From CAZQVA01 sp964596685 (lineage in GTDB: Bacteria > Chlamydiota > Chlamydiia > Chlamydiales > VFKH01): a stretch of 46,084 nt of DNA. The notes under the pieces are model-generated. The model was given only the letters and a program-made list of their open reading frames with translations, ran no database searches and had not been told where the DNA came from. Where the stretch lies: assembly GCA_964596685.1 (NCBI GenBank), contig CAZQVA010000017.1, positions 1-46,084 on the forward strand, given 5' to 3'. Positions 31,957 through 40,828 of this stretch are shown here, one piece after another (position 1 is the first letter of the stretch; each line of letters opens with the position of its first letter). The translations under genes were made by a program, and so were the position numbers.

Positions 31957-33453
31957 ATGCAAGCCAACCCTTGTGCTCTTGTGATCTTCGGTGCAACTGG
32001 AGATCTTACCTCCCGCAAATTAATGCCAGCGCTCTATAATTTGGAAGCTGAAAAGCAACTTGCCAAAGAATTTGTCTGTGTAGGTTTTGCACGTCGTCCC
32101 AAAACAAACGAGGAATTTCGCAAAGAGATGCACGAGGGCGTCCTGCAGTTTTCACGCACACAACCTATCGATGACGCGGTATGGACGGAATTCCAAAACA
32201 AACTCTTTTATCATGTCAGTGATTTTGATCAAGATGATGGCTATCTCAAATTGGCTCAGTTACTCAAGGACTTAGATGCGAAATTTGGCACACGTGGCAA
32301 TCGCGTCTTTTATCTCTCTATTCAGCCGAGTTATTTCCCCCTTGTCATCAAGAAATTGCATCAACATGGCCTGGTCTATTCTGACAAAGAGAAAAACGGA
32401 CCTTGGTCGCGCGTCATCATTGAAAAGCCATTTGGCCATGATTTGAATTCGAGCATCGCCCTACAAAATGAAGTGACGCAATGTCTTTCAGAAAATCAAG
32501 TCTATCGAATTGACCACTATCTGGGTAAAGAAACTGTCCAGAACCTTCTTATCTTCCGTTTTACCAACCCTATTTTTGAATCGATTTGGAACAACCGAGC
32601 CATTGATCATATTCAGATCACTGCAGCCGAGGATATCGGCGTAGGCTCTCGCGGACGTTTCTATGAAGAGGCTGGTATTATTCGCGATATTGTTCAAAAC
32701 CACGTCATGCAACTTTTATCTCTCGTTGCGATGGAGCCCCCTGTTTCCATTGAGGCTAGTTCCATTCATGATGAAAAGGTAAAAGCCCTGCGCTCAATTC
32801 GCCCCTTTGACCCCGCCGATTTTGAAAATCAAATTGTAAGAGGACAATATAAAGCGGGTACTGTCGACCAAAAGGCTGCTCTTGGATATCGACAAGAGAC
32901 AAATGTTGATCCAAACTCCTTTATCCCTACTTTCACAGCAATGCGCCTTTATATCGATAATTGGCGTTGGGCCGGGGTGCCATTTTATATTCGTGCGGGA
33001 AAACGTCTGCCAAAACGTTCCACTGAAATTTCCATTGTTTTTAAACAACCTCCCTCTGTTCTCTTCAATAATGGAGAAATGAAACACGCCAGCAATATTC
33101 TCACCATTCGTATCCAACCAAATGAGGGTATTGGGCTAAAAATTAATACAAAAGTACCAGGTCCTAGCAGCCCTATTCAACCGGTAGAAATGGACTTCCG
33201 CTATAATTCATATTTCGGAAAAAGCTCTCCGGAGGCATATGAACGCTTGATTTGCGATTGCATGCTTGGTGAAAGCACACTTTTCGCTCGTATTGACGAG
33301 GTAGAGGCCTCATGGAAACTTTTTACACCTCTTCTTGAGTACTGGGAAAAAACTCCACCGAAAGATTTTCCTAATTATGCAGCGGGAACATGGGGACCTC
33401 AGGCAGCAGAAACACTCATTCAAAAGGATAATCGCAAATGGCACCTGGTTTAA
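31957..33453 (+). CDS. zwf: Glucose-6-phosphate 1-dehydrogenase
   Basis: 498 residues from ATG 31957, picked over ATG 31930 because AAGGA lies seven bases before it and MQANPCALVIFGATGDLTSRKL is the typical start. NADP site GATGDLTSRKLMPALY, active-site RIDHYLGKETVQNLL with the catalytic His pair, and EKPFGHDL are all present at full family length. It oxidises glucose 6-phosphate to 6-phosphogluconolactone, giving NADPH. The last codons overlap pgl by 16 bases. Confidence 0.97.
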   Translation: MQANPCALVIFGATGDLTSRKLMPALYNLEAEKQLAKEFVCVGFARRPKTNEEFRKEMHEGVLQFSRTQPIDDAVWTEFQNKLFYHVSDFDQDDGYLKLAQLLKDLDAKFGTRGNRVFYLSIQPSYFPLVIKKLHQHGLVYSDKEKNGPWSRVIIEKPFGHDLNSSIALQNEVTQCLSENQVYRIDHYLGKETVQNLLIFRFTNPIFESIWNNRAIDHIQITAAEDIGVGSRGRFYEEAGIIRDIVQNHVMQLLSLVAMEPPVSIEASSIHDEKVKALRSIRPFDPADFENQIVRGQYKAGTVDQKAALGYRQETNVDPNSFIPTFTAMRLYIDNWRWAGVPFYIRAGKRLPKRSTEISIVFKQPPSVLFNNGEMKHASNILTIRIQPNEGIGLKINTKVPGPSSPIQPVEMDFRYNSYFGKSSPEAYERLICDCMLGESTLFARIDEVEASWKLFTPLLEYWEKTPPKDFPNYAAGTWGPQAAETLIQKDNRKWHLV

Positions 33454-34205
33454 ATCGCATCTTTAAATTGGACTCATGTCGCGATCTTTACGTAGGGCGC
33501 GATACTGGATCAACACTCCATTTCTGTGCTGAACATTTTATTGCGGCCGCAAAAAAAGCCATTGAAGAGCGCGGCATTTTTCGCGTCGCACTTTCTGGTG
33601 GGCATACACCCAAACAGATCTTCGCCTCTTTTTTGCAAGAACCCTTTAAAAGTGCGATCGACTGGCGGAAGGTCGAACTCTTCTGGAGCGATGAGCGCAG
33701 CGTACCGCCCACAAGTGAAGATAGTAACTATCATATGGCTATGCAAGCTGCCTTTTCTCACCTTCCCATACCTGCTACTCAAATTCATCGCATGGTTGGA
33801 GAGGTGGATATTGAAAAAGGGGCTCTTGCGTATGATGAACTCCTAAGAAAGTATCTTCCCCTAGATCTTGTTCTTCTTGGAATGGGAGATGATGGCCATA
33901 CTGCTTCTTTATTTCCCCATACAGCAGGTTTAAGAGAAAACACCCGTCTCGTCATCGCCAATCAGGTGCCCCAAAAAAACACATGGCGCATGACCTTTAC
34001 CTATAAAGCAATCCATAGCTCACGTAGTGTTGTGTTTTACGTGCTAGGGCCTCAAAAGTTAGAGCGACTAAAAGAGGTATGGTTCGGGCCAAAAGACCCT
34101 GAGCGTTTACCGAGCCAAAAGGTGGGAACTCCTAACTGTAAATCCCTATGGATCACAGATCAGGCAGAAGTCCTCTCATGGCTTCCTAAAAAAGCCCGCA
34201 TTTAG
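33438..34205 (+). CDS. pgl: 6-Phosphogluconolactonase (DevB type)
   Basis: 255 residues with FRVALSGGHTPKQIF, VELFWSDERSVPPTSEDSNY, DLVLLGMGDDGHTASLFPHT and RMTFTYKAI, the hallmark segments of DevB/NagB-fold lactonases. It hydrolyses the product of Zwf; the pair is translationally coupled. Only seven bases separate its stop from the E3 ligase gene that follows. Confidence 0.95.
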   Translation: MAPGLNRIFKLDSCRDLYVGRDTGSTLHFCAEHFIAAAKKAIEERGIFRVALSGGHTPKQIFASFLQEPFKSAIDWRKVELFWSDERSVPPTSEDSNYHMAMQAAFSHLPIPATQIHRMVGEVDIEKGALAYDELLRKYLPLDLVLLGMGDDGHTASLFPHTAGLRENTRLVIANQVPQKNTWRMTFTYKAIHSSRSVVFYVLGPQKLERLKEVWFGPKDPERLPSQKVGTPNCKSLWITDQAEVLSWLPKKARI

Positions 34206-34212
34206 AGAATAT

Positions 34213-36003
34213 ATGCCTAGAATAAACAACCAGTCACCCACCCCTTCGACTCAGGGTTTACCGCCCCAGTCTAACATTACACCAAGTGAACGTCAAGTGC
34301 AGGAGATTGCTGCACATTGCCTTTCACCAGAGCCACGTCAATCAGCAACATCAAGCATGCCATCAGCAGTGGTCGGCGGCATTGCACCTCCTTCTCCTCA
34401 AGTATTACCTGAAAGTGAGATCATACAACAACTTGCCAATTGGAGAAACGCTGCCCCTCCGGAATTAAGAAGAAACTATCAAACAGCTGTTGATAAAATT
34501 CTACAAGCATATCGCACAAATAGCACGGAGTTATACTTAAGTAACCTTAAGTTGGAGACACTCCCATCTGTCATAGGCCAACTTACGAATCTTACTACAC
34601 TCTATCTTAGCAACAACGGTCTCCCCTTTCTTCCATCAGAAATTGGACAACTTACGAACCTTACTTACCTCAATCTTTCCGGCTGCTACCTCACCTTTCT
34701 TCCTCCAGAGATTGCACAACTTACGAACCTTTCTGAACTCCAGCTTTACTCCAACAACCTCACCTCCATTCCTGAAGAGATTGGTCGATTTACAAACCTT
34801 ACTGAACTCTGTCTTTCCTGCAACCAATTCCCTAATATTCCTGAATGCATCTACTCCTTACCTCATGAATGCATGATTGATCTAAGAGAAAACCCCCATA
34901 TTCCCACTGATGCACTCGCGGCAATGATTACACGAATTAACCAACCAGGCTACAGTGGACCTACTGACATTCCAATTGACCGTGCATATGTATACGCCTT
35001 AGAACACCCTAAGCTGCCGCTTGATGAACTCCTTAAACACTGGTTTTCACTTGCAGAAATTACTCTAGATACCTCTTTTGAAGCTCTTGCAAAAGAATTT
35101 CAAAATAACATTTCTCTGCACACATTTTTGCATCGTCTACCAGAAGCCGAGGATTATAAAAACAGCAATCGCCAGGCTTTTGCCAAGCGCGTCTGCCATG
35201 TGCTACAAAAGATGCGTACCGATCCTGTCTTTAAGGATAAGGTGATTGATTTGATGGCAGATGGATTAAGGCATTGTGGTGATCGCATCAGTGCTGCATG
35301 GAACAGCGTCGAGGCCCTTTCTCGTTTATACGACTTAGGTAATTCACCTGCTACCCTCGATGTGGCTTCAGTATTACTTGGGTTATACCGCATGCAAGTG
35401 CTAGATCAACTTGCTGCAACACACAGCCGCGGCATCGATGACGTCTCCATGTGCCTCATGTTGCAAATCGCCCTCAAGGATTATTTACACCTACCCATTG
35501 ACACACATCACTTGCGCTTCGGTCGACTCAGTGGCTTAACAAGGGAAAAAATTCAAGCAATCGCCGAGCAAGTGCGCTCTAGCACCTCCTCTGTAGAGGG
35601 GTTGTCCTCTGCCTTGCAATTTTTCCCAGAATGGTCTGATCACTTAAAATCCACTGCTACATGGAAAGAGGAAGAGGCCAAGTGGGAAGAGTGGATGGAG
35701 ACCACAGGAGCTGATACAAGCTTGGATTTAAATCTCACCGAAGCAAATAAAGCTGTCGAGGCCCTCAACGAACATCTAGAGGCGTCTGGCATCTCAACAC
35801 GATTACAGCCCTACACAGAAAAGTACACTAACATTGACCGCATGACAAATGGCAAACTCCTACTACAAGCTAAAGAAGAAGCCTTCAAAAACTTTATTGC
35901 AAAAGAGAGTGCTTCTTGGCTAAATGCGCACCATGAAGAGCTCCTTCATCGCATCAACCCTCCTGGTGCTCCAATCCATTTCAATGTCTTGCCTCAGGAA
36001 TAA
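34213..36003 (+). CDS. LRR-NEL (IpaH/SspH-type) E3 ubiquitin ligase effector
   Basis: 596 residues. An unstructured Pro/Ser-rich N-terminus (1-70) is followed by a helix (70-103), about five 23-residue leucine-rich repeats (105-225, e.g. IGQLTNLTTLYLSNNGLPFL), then the linker typical of IpaH/SspH/SlrP proteins (LRENPHIPTDALAAM, QPGYSGPTDI at 224-253) and an all-helical NEL domain (about 265-590). The catalytic Cys motif CxD is C355-G-D357-R in LRHCGDRISAAWN, and GLYRMQVLDQLA and DDVSMCLMLQIALKDYL match the domain further on. Such enzymes are secreted by type III systems and ubiquitinate host proteins. No signal peptide, as expected. It sits seven bases after pgl, so it may be co-transcribed with zwf-pgl. 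Confidence 0.9.
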   Translation: MPRINNQSPTPSTQGLPPQSNITPSERQVQEIAAHCLSPEPRQSATSSMPSAVVGGIAPPSPQVLPESEIIQQLANWRNAAPPELRRNYQTAVDKILQAYRTNSTELYLSNLKLETLPSVIGQLTNLTTLYLSNNGLPFLPSEIGQLTNLTYLNLSGCYLTFLPPEIAQLTNLSELQLYSNNLTSIPEEIGRFTNLTELCLSCNQFPNIPECIYSLPHECMIDLRENPHIPTDALAAMITRINQPGYSGPTDIPIDRAYVYALEHPKLPLDELLKHWFSLAEITLDTSFEALAKEFQNNISLHTFLHRLPEAEDYKNSNRQAFAKRVCHVLQKMRTDPVFKDKVIDLMADGLRHCGDRISAAWNSVEALSRLYDLGNSPATLDVASVLLGLYRMQVLDQLAATHSRGIDDVSMCLMLQIALKDYLHLPIDTHHLRFGRLSGLTREKIQAIAEQVRSSTSSVEGLSSALQFFPEWSDHLKSTATWKEEEAKWEEWMETTGADTSLDLNLTEANKAVEALNEHLEASGISTRLQPYTEKYTNIDRMTNGKLLLQAKEEAFKNFIAKESASWLNAHHEELLHRINPPGAPIHFNVLPQE

Positions 36004-36060
36004 ATCCTAAACGTCCTATGTGTTATAACTGGACTTTAGACAATTTAATTTGAGTTGTGA

Positions 36061-36090
36061 TTGAGAAGAAATGGTGGGGTAGCTTATATT
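36061..36090 (+). promoter_or_regulatory. Sigma70-like promoter before the serpin gene
   Basis: TTGAGA (36061-36066), 18-base spacer, TATATT (36085-36090), 16 bases before ATG 36106. It supports the shorter serpin start, since a TTG start at 36061 would coincide with the -35 box. Confidence 0.45.
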
Positions 36091-36105
36091 CTAAAGCAAT
36101 TCTTT

Positions 36106-37320
36106 ATGCTGCGTAGTTTTTCTTTTCTCATTTTCTCACTCTTGGTGTGTGTGACAACAAATAGTTGTACAGCACCTGATAGCTCTCGGTATGTCAACCC
36201 TACCGATGAGGAGGTGAGTCGCATTCCTTTGGGAATTGACATTAAACCTTTTGTAGCTGCAAACACGGCCCTTGGTATTGATTGTTATCGTCAACTTACT
36301 GCCTTGGAGAAAAGTTTTGTCATTTCCCCTTATGGGCTCAGCAAGACTCTTGTCATGGCTCTACTTGGTGCATCAGGGAAAACCAAAGAGCAAATTATAC
36401 AAGTAGCACAATGGGGACATCTTGACCCCGATCCCTTTCTGATGGCTGCTGGTTTTTTTGGCATCGATCATGAGCTTCAAACTCTACCTCCTCCCTATAT
36501 CCTTATGGAATCGAGCTCGCTCTGGACATCCCCAATGACAACAATTCTGCCCTCTTATATGCAAATTGTTGAAGATGTCATCGGACCAATCACTGTCGTA
36601 GATACTACCAACCCAAATGCAGCAACTAGCACGATCAACTACTGGATTGAAAAACAGACACTCGGGCAAATACTCTCGCTTGTAGACAATGCTGAACTTC
36701 CCACAAAAAACTCTTTTCTTCTGACGAGTGGTCTCGCGATTAAGGCTCCTTGGAACACCTTACTCTCTTCTGAAACCCCACAACGCTTAAGATACTTTGA
36801 AGATGATCAAATGGTATTGTGCGAGGTGCCTTTTACTTCATCGGCTGGACAGGATACTCACCTAACCTGCTTGCTACTCGTCGCAAAAAATAACGATCTT
36901 TCCTCAATTGAATCCAATCTTGACAAATTGCCCGATTGGCGTAGCGCCATGAGTGTTAAAAAAGTAGCTGTCTTGCTGACTGACGTGCAGATCACTAGCC
37001 ATATCAATTGTCGAGAAATTCTCGAAAAATTGGGGTTAAAACTCGCTTTTGATGCTCAAGAGGCTGATTTTTCACTCATGAGTGATCAACATCACCTGCA
37101 TCTAGAACAACTTATGCATGCCGCACAACTACATTTCGATCAATATGGAGTTAACGGCGGAGAAACCTCTCACACCTCTTCTTTTGATGTTTTCACTGGT
37201 GAGCCAACGTTAACAGTAAGCCTTGAAAAAAGTTCTTTTATTTTTATGATTTTCCATGAACCCAGTGACACTCTGCTTTTCATAGGACGCAATATCACCG
37301 ACAATGCCACCACAAGTTGA
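36106..37320 (+). CDS. Serpin-family protein with lipoprotein-like signal
   Basis: 404 residues from ATG 36106, which begins a secretion signal MLRSFSFLIFSLLVCVTTNSC with a weak lipobox. The mature part reads as a serpin: VISPYGLSKTLVMALLGASG and KTKEQI (helix B/D region), INYWIEKQTLGQILSLV, LAIKAPW (for A.YFKG.W), LGLKLAFDAQEADFSLMS, LHLEQLMHAAQLHFD and the terminal SSFIFMIFHEPSDTLLFIGR. The hinge of the reactive loop is GVNGGETSHTSS instead of the Ala-rich G-T-E-A-A-A-A of inhibitory serpins, so protease trapping is uncertain. The end overlaps the PP2C gene by 17 bases. Confidence 0.85.
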   Translation: MLRSFSFLIFSLLVCVTTNSCTAPDSSRYVNPTDEEVSRIPLGIDIKPFVAANTALGIDCYRQLTALEKSFVISPYGLSKTLVMALLGASGKTKEQIIQVAQWGHLDPDPFLMAAGFFGIDHELQTLPPPYILMESSSLWTSPMTTILPSYMQIVEDVIGPITVVDTTNPNAATSTINYWIEKQTLGQILSLVDNAELPTKNSFLLTSGLAIKAPWNTLLSSETPQRLRYFEDDQMVLCEVPFTSSAGQDTHLTCLLLVAKNNDLSSIESNLDKLPDWRSAMSVKKVAVLLTDVQITSHINCREILEKLGLKLAFDAQEADFSLMSDQHHLHLEQLMHAAQLHFDQYGVNGGETSHTSSFDVFTGEPTLTVSLEKSSFIFMIFHEPSDTLLFIGRNITDNATTS

Positions 37321-38056
37321 ATTCTACGCTCTTTCAGATAAGGGACCCTCACGCGCAGCCAATCAAGATGCCTGGTCAAAAGGTAGTCGCAATCATTTTT
37401 TCATTCTTGCAGATGGCGTAGGCGGCAAACCAGCCGGTGGACTAGCTGCCAAGGAGGCGGTGACTTATCTCAGTCGAATGCTTGAGGAGCATACACCACT
37501 CCTTATGGCTGACACAACAAGAGATGAAATCCTACCAAGCATCGAGTATGCCCTACAAAAGACAAATGAAAAAATCTGGCAACTAGGCAGAGAAAATAGC
37601 ACCCTTGCAGGTCTCGGCACTACACTAAGCGCTCTTTGCTTTTTTCGCTCCGAGTGTTTTTTTACCAATATTGGCGATAGCCGCATCTACCGCCTCAGAC
37701 AACACAAACTAGAATTGCTCACTCAAGATGACTCACTCCTCTTCGAGTTGGTCCAGTTCGGGCTAATCAACGCCAAAGAAGCGCGCATCTTCCCTTTGAG
37801 AAATGTCATCACCAAGTCACTAGGCGCCACAAAAACAATCGAATGCAAATGGAAAAATGCACCTCTTTCAGAAGGCGATCTCTACCTCATTTGTTGCGAT
37901 GGACTATCGAATAGTGTTGCTGATGAGGAAATTTTTGATATCTTAGAACAAGAACCTAATCTAGAGCTTGCCGCCAAGCAACTCCTCAACGAAGCGCTTG
38001 AACAAGGTAGTCAAGATAACATCACGCTACTGCTTGTTCATATCCTGAAGGTATAA
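37304..38056 (+). CDS. PP2C-type serine/threonine protein phosphatase
   Basis: 250 residues with the PP2C metal and catalytic motifs in order: SRAANQDAW, FFILADGVGG, GLGTTLSALCF, TNIGDSRIYRLR, LTQDDSLL, LICCDGLSN and GSQDNITLLLV. A stand-alone bacterial phosphatase, likely the counterpart of the chlamydial Hanks-type kinases; the gene order PP2C then NifS-like equals CT259-CT258 of C. trachomatis as I recall. Start ATG 37304 lies within the serpin gene end; the next gene begins four bases after its stop. Confidence 0.93.
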   Translation: MPPQVEFYALSDKGPSRAANQDAWSKGSRNHFFILADGVGGKPAGGLAAKEAVTYLSRMLEEHTPLLMADTTRDEILPSIEYALQKTNEKIWQLGRENSTLAGLGTTLSALCFFRSECFFTNIGDSRIYRLRQHKLELLTQDDSLLFELVQFGLINAKEARIFPLRNVITKSLGATKTIECKWKNAPLSEGDLYLICCDGLSNSVADEEIFDILEQEPNLELAAKQLLNEALEQGSQDNITLLLVHILKV

Positions 38057-38060
38057 GAGT

Positions 38061-39188
38061 GTGATTTACTTAGACAACAATGCGACGACAGCTCTTGCCC
38101 CACAAGTTTTTGCTGCTATGCAGGAGGAATTACAAGAAGCTCCTTCTAATCCTTCCAGCACACACAGTTATGGACAGCGCGCTAAGGGACGGCTCGCAAT
38201 AAGCAAACAAATCATTGCCGATTATTTTGGATTAAAAAGTCACCTGATCTATTTCACAAGCAGCGGCACAGAAGCATTAAATTGGATCGCCTCTGCCCTT
38301 ATTCACAGCAAAAAACGCATCCTTACCTCCCCAGTAGAACATGCCGCCCTGTGGCTCCCCTTGCAAGATGCTGCAAAATATGGCGCCGAACTCGATCTTT
38401 TACACGTTGGAATAAAAGGGGCCTGGAGTAGCGAAGAGTTCTATGCTCACTGTGCAAAAAAACCTCCAGAAGTAATCTGTTGCATGGCATCCAACAATGA
38501 GACTGGATCAAAATTTCCTATTGAAGCAATTGCGTCTTATGCCTATCGCCATAAAATCCCCTTCTTTGTGGACGCAACAGCCTGGATTGGCAAAGAACCT
38601 TTTATTATTTATCCTGGGATAACGGGTTTTGTCTTTAGCCCTCATAAATTTCATGGTCCTAAAGGAGTGGGCGTTCTTGCCCTGACTGAAGAATTTGCCT
38701 TGCCATCTCTGTTTTTAGGCGGCTCACAGGAATTTGGACTACGAGCTGGAACGGAAAACCTTCCTGCAATCGTGGGAGCTGCTAAAGCTATCAGTCTTCT
38801 TTTAAGAGACTTGGAAAGCGCTAGTAGCCATATGCGTCGTCTTAGAGATCTTTTTGAAGCTGAATTAATCAAGGCAATTCCATTTGTTAAGATTATTGGA
38901 GGTGAACCCCGCATCTGTAACACCAGCAACTGCTGTTTTTATCCCATAGATGGTCAGCACTTACTGATGTGTTTGGACTTAAAAGGAGTTGCGGCAAGTT
39001 ATGGGGCCGCCTGCTCCTCTGCCTCACTTAAGCCCTCACGCGTACTTCTTGACATGGGAATCCCTCTTAATGAAGCCAAATCAGCTTTGCGCTTCTCCTT
39101 TAGCCGCTATTCTCAAGAGTCAGATGTACATACAACCATTGCTATCCTCAAAGAATTGTGCCTTCCTAAGAAGCAAATTGAGCGATGA
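38061..39188 (+). CDS. NifS/IscS-like cysteine desulfurase
   Basis: 375 residues, GTG start at 38061 with AAGG seven bases upstream. PLP-dependent class V fold: MIYLDNNATT, FTSSGTEALNW, PVEHAALWLP, ASNNETGS, FFVDATAWIG, and the PLP Lys K196 in FSPHKFHGPKGVG. RAGTENLPAIVGA and the catalytic loop GAACSSASLKPSRVL with C318 complete the set. It frees sulfur from cysteine for Fe-S clusters or thio-modified tRNA. Ends with a 23-base convergent overlap with the next gene. Confidence 0.93.
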   Translation: MIYLDNNATTALAPQVFAAMQEELQEAPSNPSSTHSYGQRAKGRLAISKQIIADYFGLKSHLIYFTSSGTEALNWIASALIHSKKRILTSPVEHAALWLPLQDAAKYGAELDLLHVGIKGAWSSEEFYAHCAKKPPEVICCMASNNETGSKFPIEAIASYAYRHKIPFFVDATAWIGKEPFIIYPGITGFVFSPHKFHGPKGVGVLALTEEFALPSLFLGGSQEFGLRAGTENLPAIVGAAKAISLLLRDLESASSHMRRLRDLFEAELIKAIPFVKIIGGEPRICNTSNCCFYPIDGQHLLMCLDLKGVAASYGAACSSASLKPSRVLLDMGIPLNEAKSALRFSFSRYSQESDVHTTIAILKELCLPKKQIER

Positions 39189-39954
39189 TCTTTTGATGAA
39201 ATATAGATTCCTGTGATTTGATTTGTGCATCCAAAGAAGCGATTTGATGTGGATTCCATTGATATACACCCTCGTTTAAAGCCCCTTTTCCCCCAATAGC
39301 TGCTTCAAAAATCTGCAAACATCTCTCCTTAGCCTCAACATCCCATAAAAGCTTTACAATCTCTTTAATAGGCAACATCAAAGGAATATCCTGCAAGGGC
39401 TGCATTCTTTCCTGTCTCACAGCTTCACTATCGATCACTTCATGCTCACTCTCTTTTGGAAGAGGAGCTTGTTTATGCGCTGCAGGAGTAGTCACTTGGC
39501 TCAATAACTCTATACACGCATCGATCACAACCGATTCATTATTTTCTTGGTGCGGCTCTGCATAGCGTTTGCGCAATTTGGCAAGGCCAGCAACAGCACA
39601 TTTAAAAAGTGCTAACATCCTTGGATCATTTTTCGTTTCATCACGATACCACAGAGCAGCGCGCCGTATAGGGGCTTTTAAATTATGCAAATAATGACGT
39701 GAGGTCCCTCCCTTAGTGAGTGAATAAGCTGCCCTCACCACGCCCTGTTTTATATTATACTCCCAAAGTACAACAGCGTGATTTTCAAAGCTAATCTTGG
39801 GACCTGCGCGCCCTTGATCAGGCTCAGATAATGTCGAGTAAATTGCCATGCGAAAAAGAACGCTTAAAGGATCAAGCTGCATTTGGTTGCTAGTTTCCTG
39901 AGGCCAAACCTTCTCAGCTACGAGAGCTGCCATATTTACTGCAAGTGAGGCCAT
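39166..39954 (-). CDS. Hypothetical protein (262 residues)
   Basis: No family recognised. Soluble, mixed helical protein; hydrophobic helix at the N-terminus is short (MASLAVNMAALVAEKVW). The middle has VVLWEYNIKQGVVRAAYSLTKG, then basic LRKRYAEP, a Glu/Pro-rich linker at about 150-190, and a helical C-terminus. AAGGAG lies 11 bases before ATG 39954, so it is probably expressed. It converges on and overlaps the desulfurase gene by 23 bases. Confidence 0.65.
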   Translation of the reverse strand: MASLAVNMAALVAEKVWPQETSNQMQLDPLSVLFRMAIYSTLSEPDQGRAGPKISFENHAVVLWEYNIKQGVVRAAYSLTKGGTSRHYLHNLKAPIRRAALWYRDETKNDPRMLALFKCAVAGLAKLRKRYAEPHQENNESVVIDACIELLSQVTTPAAHKQAPLPKESEHEVIDSEAVRQERMQPLQDIPLMLPIKEIVKLLWDVEAKERCLQIFEAAIGGKGALNEGVYQWNPHQIASLDAQIKSQESIFHQKIIAQFAS

Positions 39955-40050
39955 AATGATTGACTCCTTTTAAACGAAATTATATATATAGACATGTAGT
40001 GGCAAATTGCACCTGTTTGAAAAGGCCACAAAAAGAAGGCTTGCCTTTTG

Positions 40051-40133
40051 AACCCAGATTGAGCAGATTGGGTATTTCATCTTCGATTTATCGAAATTCA
40101 AAGCTGAAATACCCAATCTGCTCAATCTGGGTT
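40051..40133. repeat. Perfect 29-bp inverted repeat with nested palindrome
   Basis: In the ~400-bp gene-free stretch 39955-40352, arms 40051-40079 and 40105-40133 are exactly complementary; the loop contains a second perfect stem TTCGAT-tt-ATCGAA (40082-40095). Each arm contains two direct copies of CAGATTG (CCAGATTGAGCAGATTGGG). A smaller stem AAGGC-tt-GCCTT lies at 40036-40047. The rest of the stretch is AT-rich with no other feature. Confidence 0.93.
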
Positions 40134-40352
40134 TGAAGACCAATCGTACGCCGTCTTTTATACCACATGCGCTCTTTTCTGCAGATTACGTTTTATGCAA
40201 AGTTTTTGTAAAGAATTTATTTAACTCATTTGCATAGAAGAAAAATTTTAAATGGTGCAGCAAAAGAGGAATTTTGCTATAACTTTGCCTCCAAGACATG
40301 TTTTTGAATAATAGACTTCTTGTTATTAATAATTTAAATTTACTTTGTGCAG

Positions 40353-40820
40353 ATGAAAAGCGAACGTTTAAAAAAGCTAGAAACTGAATTAAAAGACTTG
40401 CAACAGTGGCTGGAATTAGGACTCGTGCCAAAACAGGAGATCGATAAGCATCATCAAGAGATTGTGCAGCTTCAAGAACGCATCGAGGAAGAAAAACATC
40501 GCCTTATTGCACTCAAAGAAAGCGGCGATTACGACGAATATATCGCTCCCAAGCGCACAGCAGCTGCGCGCGCGGGATACGCAGACACCCCGACACTCTC
40601 AGACATCCAATTTACTGAAGATGGATCTGGTCTTACTGATACTGGCCTTGGTTTTGATACAGAGTCCTCTGTAGAAACAGAATCCACTTACTCTGGCCTA
40701 GAGCGCACAGAATTCCCTGAAGAAGGTGCAGAAGAAGAAGATGAAGAGGACGAAGACCCCTTTAGCGACCGCAATCGCTGGAAACGCGGCATCATCGATC
40801 CTGACGAGGATCACTGGTAG
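40353..40820 (+). CDS. Small acidic coiled-coil protein, CT053-like by position
   Basis: 155 residues from ATG 40353 (a GTG two codons upstream is possible). Residues 1-60 form a charged coiled coil (MKSERLKKLETELKDLQQWL, HHQEIVQLQERIEEEKHRL); the middle is Ser/Thr-rich and the C-terminus very acidic (EEEDEEDEDPFSDRNRW). No enzyme motif. It directly precedes hemW with eight bases between, an arrangement I recall for CT053-CT052 in C. trachomatis. Function unknown. Confidence 0.7.
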   Translation: MKSERLKKLETELKDLQQWLELGLVPKQEIDKHHQEIVQLQERIEEEKHRLIALKESGDYDEYIAPKRTAAARAGYADTPTLSDIQFTEDGSGLTDTGLGFDTESSVETESTYSGLERTEFPEEGAEEEDEEDEDPFSDRNRWKRGIIDPDEDHW

Positions 40821-40828
40821 ACTTTTTG

